The translations under genes were made by a program, and so were the position numbers. The notes beneath the pieces were generated by a model. The model did not search any database. It was not told the origin of the DNA and saw nothing but the letters and a program-made list of their open reading frames with translations. A DNA stretch of 64,000 bases, from assembly GCA_958510875.1 (NCBI GenBank), contig OY294072.1, forward strand, positions 3,348,001-3,412,000, in the 5' to 3' direction. This document shows, piece after piece, positions 42,953-57,204 of this stretch (position 1 is the stretch's first letter; the number at the start of each line of letters is the position of its first letter). The stretch is from Endomychus coccineus (taxonomy: Eukaryota > Arthropoda > Insecta > Coleoptera > Endomychidae).

Positions 42953-45836
42953 GTAAATATTCTCTCTTATCTCGAGTGTTGAAGCTGATAAAGTTGTCAC
43001 ATTCAGAATAACGAATATTCATTGATATCAAATCGTTGAAGCTTCTTTCTTCATGTGTGTTATCAATCTCAAACTTGAAGAATCTCAAATGAGTCTCTAC
43101 AGGTAATAATAGACAAACATATTCATTTAGCCCCGACCAACACACATGCCCTCGTAGGCTCCCAAATGATAACAATGTTGCATACAAAATAGCTTTAGGT
43201 TAGTTACATGGGAAATATCGATATTCTCAAATAAAAAATGTGTTTATCATTATAATCTTTTACGCGAACGTATGGAGTTTGTAAAAGTTGTGCTCGTGAA
43301 GGAAAATGTACAGATTGCTAATGGAGATATTTATATAATTATTATTGGTATTTTATTCCTCATCAGCCCATCATAGTTCGTGAACGATGATGCCAGGCTG
43401 TTGAATCACGTGCTAAACAAGTGTCTGAATGTTGATAATGATCGCTTATGAAGATACTATAGCTCTACTCAATATTCAGACTTTTATGGAGCATGTGTTT
43501 GAATGTCATATAGATTAGCGCTTATGAAGATATTCATATGATTATTATCATTATCCACATCTATTCCTCATCATAGTTCTACCTCTTGGGGTGGTTGGGG
43601 GAATGAGTTCGATCTCTATAAAACTCCCTCGCATATATGTTTCCCATTGAAATTGATTGAATTTTATAAAAAGCTAACTATCCTATGAAGAAATGTGTGT
43701 CGATGAAAAATGTTTTATTAGTATATTTTTGCATACTGAAAAAAATTATATTAGCACATCTATATGTTTAAGATGATTAAAAAATGTATTTTGTTATATA
43801 GCAATCGAGCTGTACAGACAGTTCGTGATGCGTAACACCGCTTCGTCTAGATTCTGTATAGGTATTGGGCTACACCCAGCAGCAGCTAGATTTCGGATCA
43901 TATTATGCGATTTACAATCAATATGATTCGAATATATACATACTACATGTGTGATTTAAAATAAAGTATTCTCATCGCGTTTGAAGGTGATCGGCGTATC
44001 TTTCTTATCGCTCGAGCGAGCTTTAGCTCTACCGCAAAATATGATAGTGAATATTGTTCAACCTGCGACATAAACTTATTTGATTTATATCGGATAATTT
44101 ATGAAACATACATGAATGAATATTATAGCGAATTATGTTTACTTCGGAACTAATTTTGGAAAAAACATTTTATATATTCATTTTACTTTCGGATAACTTA
44201 TGAAACTACTTTAACATTGAAGGATCGCGCGCATCATTACGATGATTTCAAGTTGAATACATTGCTGTTGGACATGATTTGGCACAACCTTATCGCACAA
44301 GTAAGCTAATGATGCATACTTATAATATTATAACGAATATTGTACTCGCTAGTACTAATCAAGCAAAAAGTCCTTAGATGATTTAATAGTTATTTCTGCA
44401 AACGCTTCATAATATCGCTATTATGAGAAGCAGCATTTTTGTAAACTATCGCTGTTAGATGTTATGACCCCTTATTGAAGACTTGTGGGGGCAGACAATG
44501 CGCCGCGACCGATATCATTATAACTTAGACAAAACCCTGCGACTAACGGCATGTACAAACAACCCCACATTTCATTGAAGAATCCTGCAAGGTAGATACC
44601 TCGCTGAAGACCTGCGTGATAGACATCATTATACCTGCACACTCTGTATAACCTCACATACACACCTGTCTCGTTGGAGATCGCGCCAGCTTCATTCAAA
44701 TTCACATGACTAACGTCATACATAAGCAACCCCACATTCCATACCCCATTGAAGTCTTCCAACTCCATTTTTTGTATACTAAAAATAATATCCATATATG
44801 TTTAAGATGATTGAAAGTAATTTCCTTATAAACAACGCGTTTGAGAAATGCAGAAGAAGATATCATTTCTATACTATATAACATTCCATCTATGCATTCA
44901 AGGAGCAGCAGCCCTCCCATGATACCTCCGATGAATACCCAGTCTCTTTCAAAAATCACGTGACTGACGATATGTACAAACAACATTATTTCAAAACCCC
45001 TATGGGCTAGCGCTATGAAGTCTCACATTCCATACCTCGCTTCATGACATACCTGCATGACTGACGTCATGTAAAACAATTACCTGCATCATATAGACTG
45101 CAATATACTCGCACTTATCACTCAGACCGGATACCTCGTGGTTATATCTACAACATTAAAATCGCTTGTTTTCAATTCCTCCATAGCTGAGCGGTTAAGG
45201 AGCTGGCTTTTGGATTTCATTTCTCGGGTTCGATTCCCGTGTGTACAAAAATATTTCATCTTCAGTAGAAGTGTTTATATACTAGATTAAATTGTTTCAA
45301 ATCCTCCGCGGTTAAGCCGCCTAACTTTAGAGTTTATTTCCCGGGTTCAAATCTCGGTGTGTGTAGAAAAAATATTTCATTTTCAGTAGAATGTTTGTAT
45401 ACTAGATTAAATTGTTTCAAATCCTCCGCGGTTAAGCCGCCTAACTTTAGAGTTTATTTCCCGGGTTCGAATCTCGGTGTGTAGAAAAATCATTTCAGTA
45501 GAATGTAAGTACACAGATACCTAATTCATAGACTTCAGATTGCCCCGACCATAGTTAAGGAAGATCCATAGACAGATGGTTAGTTCACAGACTTGACCCG
45601 ACCATAGTTAAGGAAGAACCATAGACAGATGATTAGTTCACAGACTTCGGGAACCATAGACATATGACCAGTTCATAGAACCATAGACTACCTACCCCAT
45701 CGATATGACTGCGCATGCGTGATTGTGGATGACCTTGAAGGGACCGTTTTCGCTAAAATGAACCTTAGATTTCCTTATGGAGATTTACATGCAAAAAAGG
45801 TCGATTTTGGTGCCAAACTCTCCTAGCACATCTACT
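42953..45836 (+). repeat. Right TIR of element D (2884 bases)
   Basis: Inverted copy of 33515-36400, ending in CCTAGCACATCTACT. Blocks from the inner to the outer end are a TTCGTGAACGATGATG palindrome, several tens-of-bases AT-rich blocks shared with TIR A, tRNA-like modules, CATAG-rich direct repeats and the GCGCATGC palindrome at 45711-45719. Confidence 0.9.
45171..45490 (+). repeat. Three tandem tRNA-like modules in right TIR D
   Basis: Units of about 120 bases. The first carries A-box-like TAGCTGAGCGG (45184-45194) and B-box-like GGTTCGATTCC (45227-45237) at normal tRNA spacing, and its D arm can pair AGCT with AGCT. The next two keep GCGGTTAAGCCGCC and GGTTCAAATCT or GGTTCGAATCT. The spacers share CATTTTCAGTAGAATGT and CTAGATTAAATTGTTTCAAA. 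It is probably a tRNA-derived repeat captured by the TIR. Confidence 0.6.
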
Positions 45837-45842
45837 CTGTTC
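45837..45842 (+). repeat. Right 6-bp target site duplication CTGTTC
   Basis: Perfect match to 33509-33514. Confidence 0.9.
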
Positions 45843-48390
45843 TCATTGATAAATAGTGGTCGACACAGATTGGTGCGGAGTACCTGCAGATTCATTATGA
45901 TGAATATAATCAGTCTGCTTATTGTCACCATGAAATTATAAAAATGTAGCATTTCATTTTATTATTATTCAAATATTTTCCCACATAATGACATACATAG
46001 TTAGAGATTTAATGTATTAAGCTAATGAAAACCAAACTTAGATCGTCATTTTGTTCAATAGGTACCTACCCATTTATATGTTATCGATTTGGTAATATTT
46101 TGTTTAGTTTATTGACGATTATATATTTTGATTTTAGACTAGTTTTTAGGACTAGGAAACTAATAATTTTCGGAGTAACTAATATCGACAAACTCTTCAG
46201 TAATTGGTAGCATCTATAGTTTTATAACTTGGTATTATATGAAAATTATTCTTATTGTTTCTTTTTGGTTTATGTTCCACATACGACGAAAAGCCATGAT
46301 CAAATGAGAATTATAGGATATTATGGGCCTCTTGCTATCCTCAAATTTAGATAAATGAAAAATGTTATGGAAATACTGCAGGAATCCGTGGGTATGTTTA
46401 ATTTTCCGCAAAATTCGCGGGATCATTGATTTCGCAAATGAAAGTTGTTAGTGAAGTACTGAGAATATAGTTCTACAGAACAGAAAGTAGATCTCGTTTT
46501 GAAAGAAATTAATTTAGAACAATGATCTTGATGCAGGAAGTGAACACATAATGTGTCTTCGGTGTATAATACCACTAATTTTAGTACGAAAAGTGACTGC
46601 AGTTACGACTGTCATTTTCAGACGTTAACACTGTTATCACTGAACAGGAGAAAAATGCCGTCCATCGTATTCACCCCAGATTTGAAAATAATAATAAACA
46701 AAAATTTGCATCTAGGCTCAGATTTTGTAGGCCAACCTGCTCAATAAATATTAGGTATAGAGAATATTTGAGATCCTTTTATTTTACAAAAATCAGAGAC
46801 AACCTTTCCTAATCATCTTTTCGAAAAGGAGCACAGCTTCTAGGATATTAATGAACAAGAATCTTACATCTCTGTACGGAAGGCTATAAACTAAATTTAT
46901 TAGAATCACTTGGTATCTTCATAAAAATGATCCCACAATTTGCCTAGTTGATGACCAAGTGAATCTAATCCATTCCAGCCTATTTAAGGTTATTAATAAT
47001 CTCATTCAATAGACCGAGGTATTCTCAAACAACATAACTTAGTTCTTAGAATAATGTAGTAAATTAGTAATATTATAGAGCATTCAACGTCTGATAGTAT
47101 AGATATTGTATACACTGATAGTATATACTTTGTATACTGTGTTTGTTCATTTTCTTTATCAATATGATGAATTACCATAAAATAACGGCTACAACCATTA
47201 ATTATTTAATATAGTAATCAATATTTTCATATACTTGTTCACAGAGAAAATGTAGAGAACAGAATAACAAGTATGCTATGAAAGAAATATAAGGAAAAGA
47301 AAAATCAATCAAAATTTGTAATTATGATTGAGAAAACATGAAATGTGATTTATTTTATTACAAATGAAGCAATGATATTTTATGGCTTTTCATAGACTAA
47401 TATTTTCTTTGTCAAAAGCTTATCATTGTGTTGCTTTGTGATGAAAATTGATATGAGACAGTGAAAACAACAATATGAGGAGAGGAATTTATAGATTTAG
47501 GGCATTGTATTTAGAAAACTGCACTAAAACTGATCAGATTTTGGATATCATATAAATAATGAACTTTCTCAATCAATCACCCTGTATAAAAAATCTGTTA
47601 TTTTCTTTGCTATTCGGAATAATGAAATAGTATAACATTAAACTATGATATTTTCAACGATCCAGGAGTAATAGTTCAATAGCCGCAATTTAATATTTTC
47701 TTCAACGTATTTCTCAAACTCAGTGGTAGTAATAAACTGACTCGAGAATATTAAATCTCCAGGTAGTTTGTACCCTCAACCGAATGCGACAATTTGGCAA
47801 TACGAATATAAATTATGAATAAGTTATAGTAGGAAGTGGAATATTTACTCATTGGCCTACGCTTATTCTGAATTGTACAAGCCGTTATCAAAAACGTGAT
47901 GAATCAGGTCTGGTAAAATATGGGAAAATCGATATATTCAATTGGAATATCTACATATTTTTAATTTGGTTAGATTTCTGGTCTAACTTAATTATTTCCA
48001 CATTAGAAATTCTCTATAAGACGATAAAATTGAACACTCCTCCACCTGTTTTTCACAGTTTTGGAGAGATGAATGAAAATTAGAAACTGAGATTCGAACA
48101 TAACTTCTCTAATTATTCCCTTTTGTAATTCTCAAGAATATGTACCATCCAATCAGAGCCATTTTAATTTGAATATTTGATATGTTGATCTCTCAAAATT
48201 ATTCTTAAGTCTTCTTGGTATTATAGTATTATTTGTTCAATTCAAACTTATGTATCATTGACAGTTTATTTGTCGGAAGTGCAGAATCGATTTGTTTCAA
48301 GAAATTATTGATATTGAACAATGTATCTTATATAAAGATAATTAAGCTTTCACTATAACCTTTTTCAATAAAGGAAATAAGAATAATGTA
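45843..48390. other. Right flank of element D, no recognisable gene
   Basis: AT-rich DNA. Short frames at 46025-46210, 46235-46426 and 46553-46747 show no motif. Small TATACTGATAG-type repeats occur near 47090-47140. Confidence 0.4.
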
Positions 48391-48393
48391 GTT

Positions 48394-48600
48394 TTATTTA
48401 TGGACAAAAACGAAGTCGGTAATATAAAATGTACAAATTCTTATAATTTGGGAAGATTCATATTTTGGTAATAATGACTTGAATTGCAAGCCAGACACAT
48501 GATCATAATTCAAAGGCTGCATTGAATACACAACGAATGGATCGCAATCGAACACATCCCTGAAAATTTTGAAATGCACGAACAAATTTGTGAAATACAA
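48394..48600 (-). CDS. Possible exon or short ORF, unknown
   Basis: A 68-codon frame with a fairly coding-like composition (DPFVVYSMQPLNYDHVSG) but no start context or recognised family. It could be an exon of a host gene. Low confidence. Confidence 0.15.
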   Translation of the reverse strand: MYFTNLFVHFKIFRDVFDCDPFVVYSMQPLNYDHVSGLQFKSLLPKYESSQIIRICTFYITDFVFVHK

Positions 48601-48927
48601 TGCAGATAATGAGATGTATTTATGTGGAACTGACTGAATATGTTACTTTCGAATTTTGTGAGAAAAATTGAGAAGGGCAATAAAAATCAAGGAATCAAGA
48701 ATGATTCTTTTGTTGCATATGGCTAAAATAGAATTAGAAGTCTAATGACACTAACATCAAACACCGTAAATTTTGAGGCTGAAAATCCTAAACGTGAATA
48801 TAATATATCATCTGAGTGGAAAAGAAATATATTCTCTCAATACAGAAGCAAACAAACGGGTTAATTCTTTGCAATCTATGGAGTTTACCAGATAAGTGGT
48901 TTGATAATCCTATTCCTGACAGTCTGT

Positions 48928-49183
48928 ACCATAGTCAAAGTATACCAGGTCTGCCGGAGCCTCCCTTCCATCGTTTCTCGCGCTGGGTGACGACATCCAG
49001 CTCCTCCAATCACAGCCTTGCTCTTATCAGCTTGTCGCCGGCACGTAACAACATCATATTATATCTTCGTCTATGACATTAATGACATTAAATAAACGAA
49101 ATAAACGATCAATCATATTGCACTAAAATTTTAAAAAGAATAGACGGGAGGCTCCGGCAGACCTGGTATACTTTGACTATGGT
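48928..49183. mobile_element. 256-base MITE with 38-bp TIRs
   Basis: Perfect inverted ends ACCATAGTCAAAGTATACC...GCCTCCC lie at 48928-48965 and 49146-49183. The flanking bases CTGT are repeated on both sides. The interior is non-coding, and the superfamily is unknown. Confidence 0.75.
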
Positions 49184-49189
49184 CTGTAA

Positions 49190-49880
49190 AACGTCATGCC
49201 AAATTCGCATCATACAAAAGATATTGTATTTCATGTATGTCAGGTACATATCGCACCCTTGCTTCAAAAGCGACACAACTCGAAAACATGAGTTCCTCAC
49301 AAAATGGAGAAAACTGTATTTGAACATAATAACCCAGTATTTTTTCAATTATATCCATCAGGAAGAAGAATAATACTCATAAACCAAGATGAAGTACCAT
49401 TCTTGTCATTTTCAGTTCATAACTCTGAAGAACCACCCTTCTTTCGAGTTGTGACACTTTTCTTGTACTTCTGACACGTAGAAACTTGTTTATTTCAAGT
49501 TATGACACTTTGGTAGAATCAAATCAGAGTTGTGTCACTACTGAGGTTTAGTTTATACCTATTAAAACAGTATTATTCCAAATTATGACGCTATTATATG
49601 TTAGGTTCCTTCCATATTCTTTCACATTCAATTTGTTGAAATTAAAGATAGTCAGGTAATCAAAAACTTCACAAACTGAGAATTATATTTGAAAAATGAT
49701 TATTCATTTTTATAAAAGTACAAACAGTTTTTGAAGGAGTAATAATGAACAGGCAAAATATTCAGCACAAATTCAGAACATCTATATAGAAAGAATTATA
49801 ATGTTTCTTCGGAATAATATTTTTATCGATGAGGTCCTGAATGTCCCTCTTCTTATTTTCGGGTAATTCGAATCGCTTGG
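49190..49880. other. Intergenic stretch
   Basis: No gene seen. There are several degenerate TTATGACACTTT-like words (49440-49540). Confidence 0.35.
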
Positions 49881-49888
49881 AATAAGCT

Positions 49889-50464
49889 TTACTCAACCTG
49901 GAAACAAAGACAGTCAAACCTGAATTTAAGAATCATTTGAAAAATTGAAGACATATCGACAACGAACCTGATAGACTCCCAGCTCTTTGAAGACCTGATC
50001 TTCAAATTCTGTACCTTGACTTTCTTGAAATCGGAATCTTTATAAGAAGTTTTATAAAAGAATGTTCCGGGATTGTCCTTTTCAACTTTCAACATCTTAA
50101 TATCAGTCCACTTAAATTTCTTCTTATCTATATCCACGTTAAAATTAGTACCCCACTCTTCCTGTAGAGCTTTCAAGTCATAAAAATCTTCATAAATTAA
50201 TTCATGAACGCAGTATGGTGGACCAGTCTTCTTTGTCATACCTATCAATTTAATATACTGTTTTGGCACATATATGGGAGAAGATTTCAGGTGTCTCTTC
50301 ACCTGCTTCTCAATTACGCTATGTATGTTGTCACCTTCATTCTGTGAATGCCCATGAATCAGAAATTTATGGGTGACAAATCGAAGATTGTATTTATATA
50401 ATGTTATCTTCTTCTTCTGCGTAAAGTAAAGACTTAATTGCGTTTCTGTAAAACAATAAGACAC
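49889..50464 (-). pseudogene. DDE-type transposase, C-terminal half
   Basis: The frame holds THKFLIHGHSQNEGD and HSVIEKQVKRHL (the C-terminal catalytic H/E-rich block of an insect DDE transposase family), then SPIYVPKQYIKLI and a variable, lysine-rich C-terminus ending SSKSWES. The start of the frame (before about 50375) no longer resembles the family. The N-terminal half is found at 52190-52307, separated by a gypsy fragment. Confidence 0.65.
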
Positions 50465-50479
50465 AACATTTAAAGTCTC

Positions 50480-52189
50480 TAATTAGGATTCACTATTATT
50501 GTAATGTTTCAGTCGTGTGTCAGACCTGACACAACCCCATAGTAAAAACATGTTTGTCCTTGGCATCCACAGATGTAGCAAAACACATTCTTGAGAAAAG
50601 CAATCGTATAATGAAGTATGGAGTGATTTTCTTTACATTTTTGTTTAAAGTTGTATTGGGATAAATAATAGGTCAAATCGCCTAGTTCTAGACTTGATGT
50701 TCATATTTTCTTATGGTTTATGATCCGTGAATACTGTGAATTCTCTACCCATAAGCCAGTGCTGCCAGTATTTCACAGCTTCTTTTATTGCCAGACATTC
50801 TAGATATATTGCCTTCTTCTTTCGTTGAGCTTCAGTTAATTTCTTTGAAAAGTAAGCAACTGCCTTACTTTCTCCATTTTTATTTACTTGTTTCAACACC
50901 GCTCCCACTCCTTTAATGCTAGCATCCGTGTAAATGCTTATTGGTAGTTCTGGGTCAAAGATATTAAGAATTGGCTCCGAACATAATAATGTTTTTATTT
51001 TATCAAATGATTGTTGACATTTTGCTGACCATACAAATTTCACATCCTTTCGTGATAAATTGTATAGAGGGTCCAGAATAATTGCACTGTGTGGTACAAA
51101 CTTATAATTTTTCCTAAGAATTGACGTATATTTTTTCTTGTTTCTGGAACAGGTAAGATTTTGATAGCGGTTAAATAATCTTTCAGAGGTCTAACTGTAT
51201 TGTCTTCCATTATGTGACCTAGATATTTAGCATAATTATTTTCAAAAGAACATTTCGAAAATTCTAGTCTGGAGCCTTCTGTTTGTATTGCCTCCAGCAA
51301 ACTTGATAAATGTAATATATGTTCTGTGAATGTTTTTGAAAAAATTAATATATCATCTATGAAATTTACTGCGTAGTTGGAGAGATTGTATTTTCTTATA
51401 ATGTTGCTCAATATTCTTTGAAAAATAGCTGGAGCCGTTTTTAATCCAAATGGTAGACACGTCCATTGAAAATGGCCTTCTTGTGTAACAAACGCAGTCT
51501 TGTATCTGTCTTCAATTTTCAGATGAATTGACCAAAATGCTGAATATATATCAAAAGTAGAAAAATACTTACAGTTTACAGTTTTTACCATTAAATCCTC
51601 AATCAACGGAAAGGGTTGTGACTGAGGGACTATTTTGTTCAGTTCTCGGAAGTCTATACATAATCTTGTCTTTTTATCATCTTTTTTTTCATAAGCCAGA
51701 GTTACCGGAGCAGCAAAAGGGCTATAAGATTCTTCAATTAAATTCTTCTTCAATAGTTTTGATACTTGGTTTTCTATTCCTTGTCTATCCACCGTTGTGC
51801 ATCTGTATGGACGTTTGTAACAGTATTTCTCCAGCATCAAGTCAATGTGCGCTTCATAGTCTCGTACAGTGCCAACATCATATTAATTCTTCGCAAAATC
51901 TGATTTGTATTTTTCCAGCAATTTGTCAATTTGTGATTGTTGATGTAAGTCTAGATGGTTTATAAATATCTCAAATTCCTCCGAATCTACATGTTCATTG
52001 GAAATTATTATATATTTATTTATGTGTTTAGTTTCTTGTTTTAATACCTCAGATTGGCTTGGAAAATCCCCTTCATTTTCATCACCTAGTACAGCAGGAA
52101 TTTTTACGTTGTTAGAATTTGAAGAGTCGTTTTTGTTTTCCATATCTTCTTCAATTGAGGTTTCCATCTTTCCATTTGTGGTGTTACAT

Positions 52190-52190
<1 letters not shown>
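50480..52190 (-). mobile_element. Ty3/gypsy retrotransposon fragment
   Basis: An LTR-less fragment holding the end of the protease-RT linker, the reverse transcriptase and the start of RNase H. No LTRs, gag or integrase are visible. It lies within the DDE-type transposase gene, so it is an insertion into that gene or was left behind by a larger one. Confidence 0.75.
50711..52170 (-). pseudogene. Gypsy reverse transcriptase-RNase H, disrupted
   Basis: In order on the minus strand: a linker with DKLLEKYKSDFAKN (stop TAA at about 51883), YRCTTVDRQG, NLIEESYSPFAAPVTLA, LCIDFRELNKIV, FSTFDIYSAFWSI (catalytic Asp), LPFGLKTAPAIFQRIL, NFIDDILIF (FIDD box) and KYLGHI. After a frameshift near 51050 the RNase H start follows: IYTDASIKGVGAVL, AYFSKKLTEAQ, YLECLAIKEAVKYWQ and FTDHKP, ending in a stop at 50711. 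Degenerate coding similarity continues to about 50640. At least two lesions make it inactive. Confidence 0.85.
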
Positions 52191-54425
<2,235 letters not shown>

Positions 54426-55012
54426 TGGGTTTTCAAAGTGATAATAACTTGTTTTACTTTTGGCTGAAATTATTTCAGGTTCTAAAATTAATGGCCTTAA
54501 TAGACTAAAATTATTGTGATTGAATTCTCAATTAAATTAATAAACAAAATCTCAATTTATTTGAATTTACTATTTGTTGATCTGCTTTTAAAGAATTCTA
54601 AAAAAAATGTCTTAATCATAAGATCAGACGTGAAATTAGAATTCTGCAATAACATTTACAGAACCGTAATATTAATGCCAGTGGTCACTGGTCAGTGGTA
54701 CAGTTACGAATCCTCATCTGTGGTGCGATATTTTTTATGAATTATCTCCTTTCGGCAACTCACAGTAGAAACACTAACAACTATATTAAAAGTAATACCT
54801 ATGGATCAGTGACTCGAATGTGATAACGGTTCGATGTAATCATTGGGAAGGTGAAATACCTTATTTCGTTTCCGGAGCAGGTAATAGTTTGTGCGTCGTA
54901 GCTATTATTCAAAGCTCTTATCTATAGTAGCTGGTTAAAACGATATTTCTGCTACTCACAAAAGTTCAGTTCGTAATTAACACTGATTGCTTTATATTAT
55001 TCTGCAAATTAA
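54426..55012. other. Upstream region of the four-exon gene
   Basis: AT-rich, no gene found. Presumably contains the promoter of the gene starting at 55013, but no clear TATA box or initiator is visible. Confidence 0.3.
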
Positions 55013-57201
55013 ATGGAGACTCGTAGTAATAGGGTATTGAATATGGCTCGAAAGAAATGGCAAAATGATGAGAATTTGGATTATTTAACATGGCCAAGTT
55101 ATGAAACCACAAGTGGCCTACAACAGGAATATAGACAATATGTCGTTCAAAGTGGGTACTTTATTATTTCATATTTTTATTTTGTATATTTGCGTTATGC
55201 TGCCTCCACTACATTTAATTCAAACAAAAATGAAATAGGTAGGTAATTTTGGAAGAAAATGCTACATAAGTAGGTAGGTTGCAATCAGTTGCTTCTAATG
55301 AATTTGAACACTTGGAGAATCCCAATCTCTTTCTGAAAAATGATTCACGTGAGTATTCAAATACTTTATTAGACTTTCTATCAATTTAAAATGATTATCT
55401 TCAAGATTTATCGTCTACTTGCAATGAAGAAATACATACCGAATATATCCCAAGTACGGATCAGAGTACTGATACTGATAAGATTCTGTCTGTCATTGGA
55501 AAAGGTACAGTGAAATAATTTTAAGAAGCACCTTAGGTGGAATAAAATTTGCAGCATTGGATCTGCAATTACTTTTCTATAACGAATAATTGGCTAGGTA
55601 TTAGGTACTTAATGCTCCAAGGCAAAAGCCACATAAATAATTTTCTCATGGTACGATGAATAACTGTTTGATATACTTGATTAACTAATGCTATTATCAA
55701 CAACTAATGATCCAACATGATGGGATCAGCATATCAAAAAATCTAACATAGTATTGGTACCTGAATCATATATTTATACATGATTTTTCTTAAAAATACC
55801 AAAATTAAATAAATTCATTAAATTTAAAAAATTTTGATATTAGATTGGGTTAGAGCTTCCAAATAAAATTGAAATTAGTATAAATATTTAAAAAAATGTG
55901 TAATATAATGTTAAAATAGTCAAAGGGTCAAAGTAAAAATAAACAATATTTGATAGAGTAGAAAAACTATTACTTCCTTTCATATGACTTGGGTATATTA
56001 TAGAACACCATTATAGTGACTATTAGTTCAAACAACTAGTGTGTCATCTTCAGAGTGATAAAAAAGTATGAATGAATTCAAACTACGGTTGAAATTATTA
56101 GGATGGAACTTCACATAAACATGAGCTAAAAAAGGATCATAAGCCCCATTAAAACTTTTGTAGTTACACAACATTCATGCCAAATACAGAAAAAAAATAC
56201 AAAATATTGTTCAGGGTGGAATAGTACCCCAATTTTTCATACCTAAGCCACAAAATTAACATTTTCAACTTGAAAAAACTTTCACACATTTCTAGTGTAA
56301 AAGTCACAAATAAAATATCAGTTGTAAATTTTAGCATATCTGTACATGTATAAATTATGATTTAGTTTGAATATTTTGAACTTTTTTAGTTTCACCTTTG
56401 AAAGAACTATTCATGCAAGATTATGAGAATATGAGTATTGAAAATCTAAACAAACCATTAAGTCCGGCTATTGATATGGTCAGTGAAATAGAAGTAAGAC
56501 TTTTGGATGGTTTGGATATTGAAGGTTCTAAAAAATTCAGTTTCATGGAAGAGGAAAATGGATGTTCATCAGATGACAGTGCACACGAGCTTCCTAGTGA
56601 TGTTGAGCCTACTAAGCAAATGAAAATTGAAATGTCAACATGTAAACTGGGATCAGGAAAGAGAATAAGAGATAAGAGACATGCATGTTATTTCTGTCTT
56701 TGTACATACATAAATTTACCAAGGCATTACGAATCGGTTCGTGAAAATGGGTCAGCTGTAGCTGCTATCTTAGCAATGCAAAAAAATTCGAAGGAAAGGA
56801 AGAGGGAATTTTTGAAACTGATCTGTGCAGGGGATTTTCTTTACAACTGTGAAGTTATATCTTGTCAGAAAGGTGAACTCATTTTGGCTCGAAGACCAAC
56901 TAAGACTGGGACAAGGTCTTTAGCATATTCAGATTATGGCCCTTGTCCTGACTGTTTAGGGTTTTTCATTAAAAAACATATGTGGTATCATATGAAGTAT
57001 CGATGTTTCGAAAAAAATAAATATATCAGTTCCGCCGAAAGAAGGCAACCTGTAGCTGAAAATAATGCCATTCTTAATGTAATATTGAATCCAGACTTTT
57101 CTTCAGATTTTATGATGAACATTGTTGGTAAATTGAGAGATGATGACGTTTCACAGATATGTAAAGAACATAAACTAATTTCTAGATTTAAAATTGACTA
57201 A
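55013..57201 (+). CDS. Four-exon gene, zinc-finger-like protein
   Basis: Model: exons 55013-55151, 55289-55348, 55406-55504 and 56390-57201, joined at GT-AG sites, all in phase 1, with no stop, giving 369 residues. The first exon reads MARKKWQN after a short leader. The last has an acidic linker, then CYFCLCTYINLPRHYE (C..C...H, about residue 200), KERKREFLKLICAGDF and GELILARRPTK. It ends with CPDCLGFFIKKHMWYHMKYRC (a C..C..H..H..C array). This layout belongs to a zinc-finger-like family widespread in marine invertebrates and insects, whose function I do not know. The boundaries of exons 1 and 2 are inferred by eye. It may be a host gene or part of another mobile element. Confidence 0.6.
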
Positions 57202-57204
57202 TTG

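Larger units (their letters stand above)
33515..45836 (+). mobile_element. Polinton/Maverick-like element D, complete ends
   Basis: The element is 12,322 bases long with 2.88-kb inverted terminal repeats that start AGTAGATGTGCTAGG, and it has a perfect CTGTTC duplication on both sides. Its plus-strand genes are packaging ATPase, DUF8207-like (broken), fibre-like, integrase stub, phospholipase-like stub, penton-like, a short ORF and the double-jelly-roll major capsid protein. No protein-primed DNA polymerase B and no adenain-type protease is visible, and the integrase is only a start-codon stub. It is therefore probably non-autonomous, mobilised by related elements such as the ancestors of A-C. 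Polintons are known to encode virion genes; whether particles form is not known here. Confidence 0.92.

Noticed and set aside
33515..45836. Protein-primed DNA polymerase B or adenain-type protease in element D
   Set aside because: I looked in all frames for palm motifs and for the protease triad pattern and saw neither.
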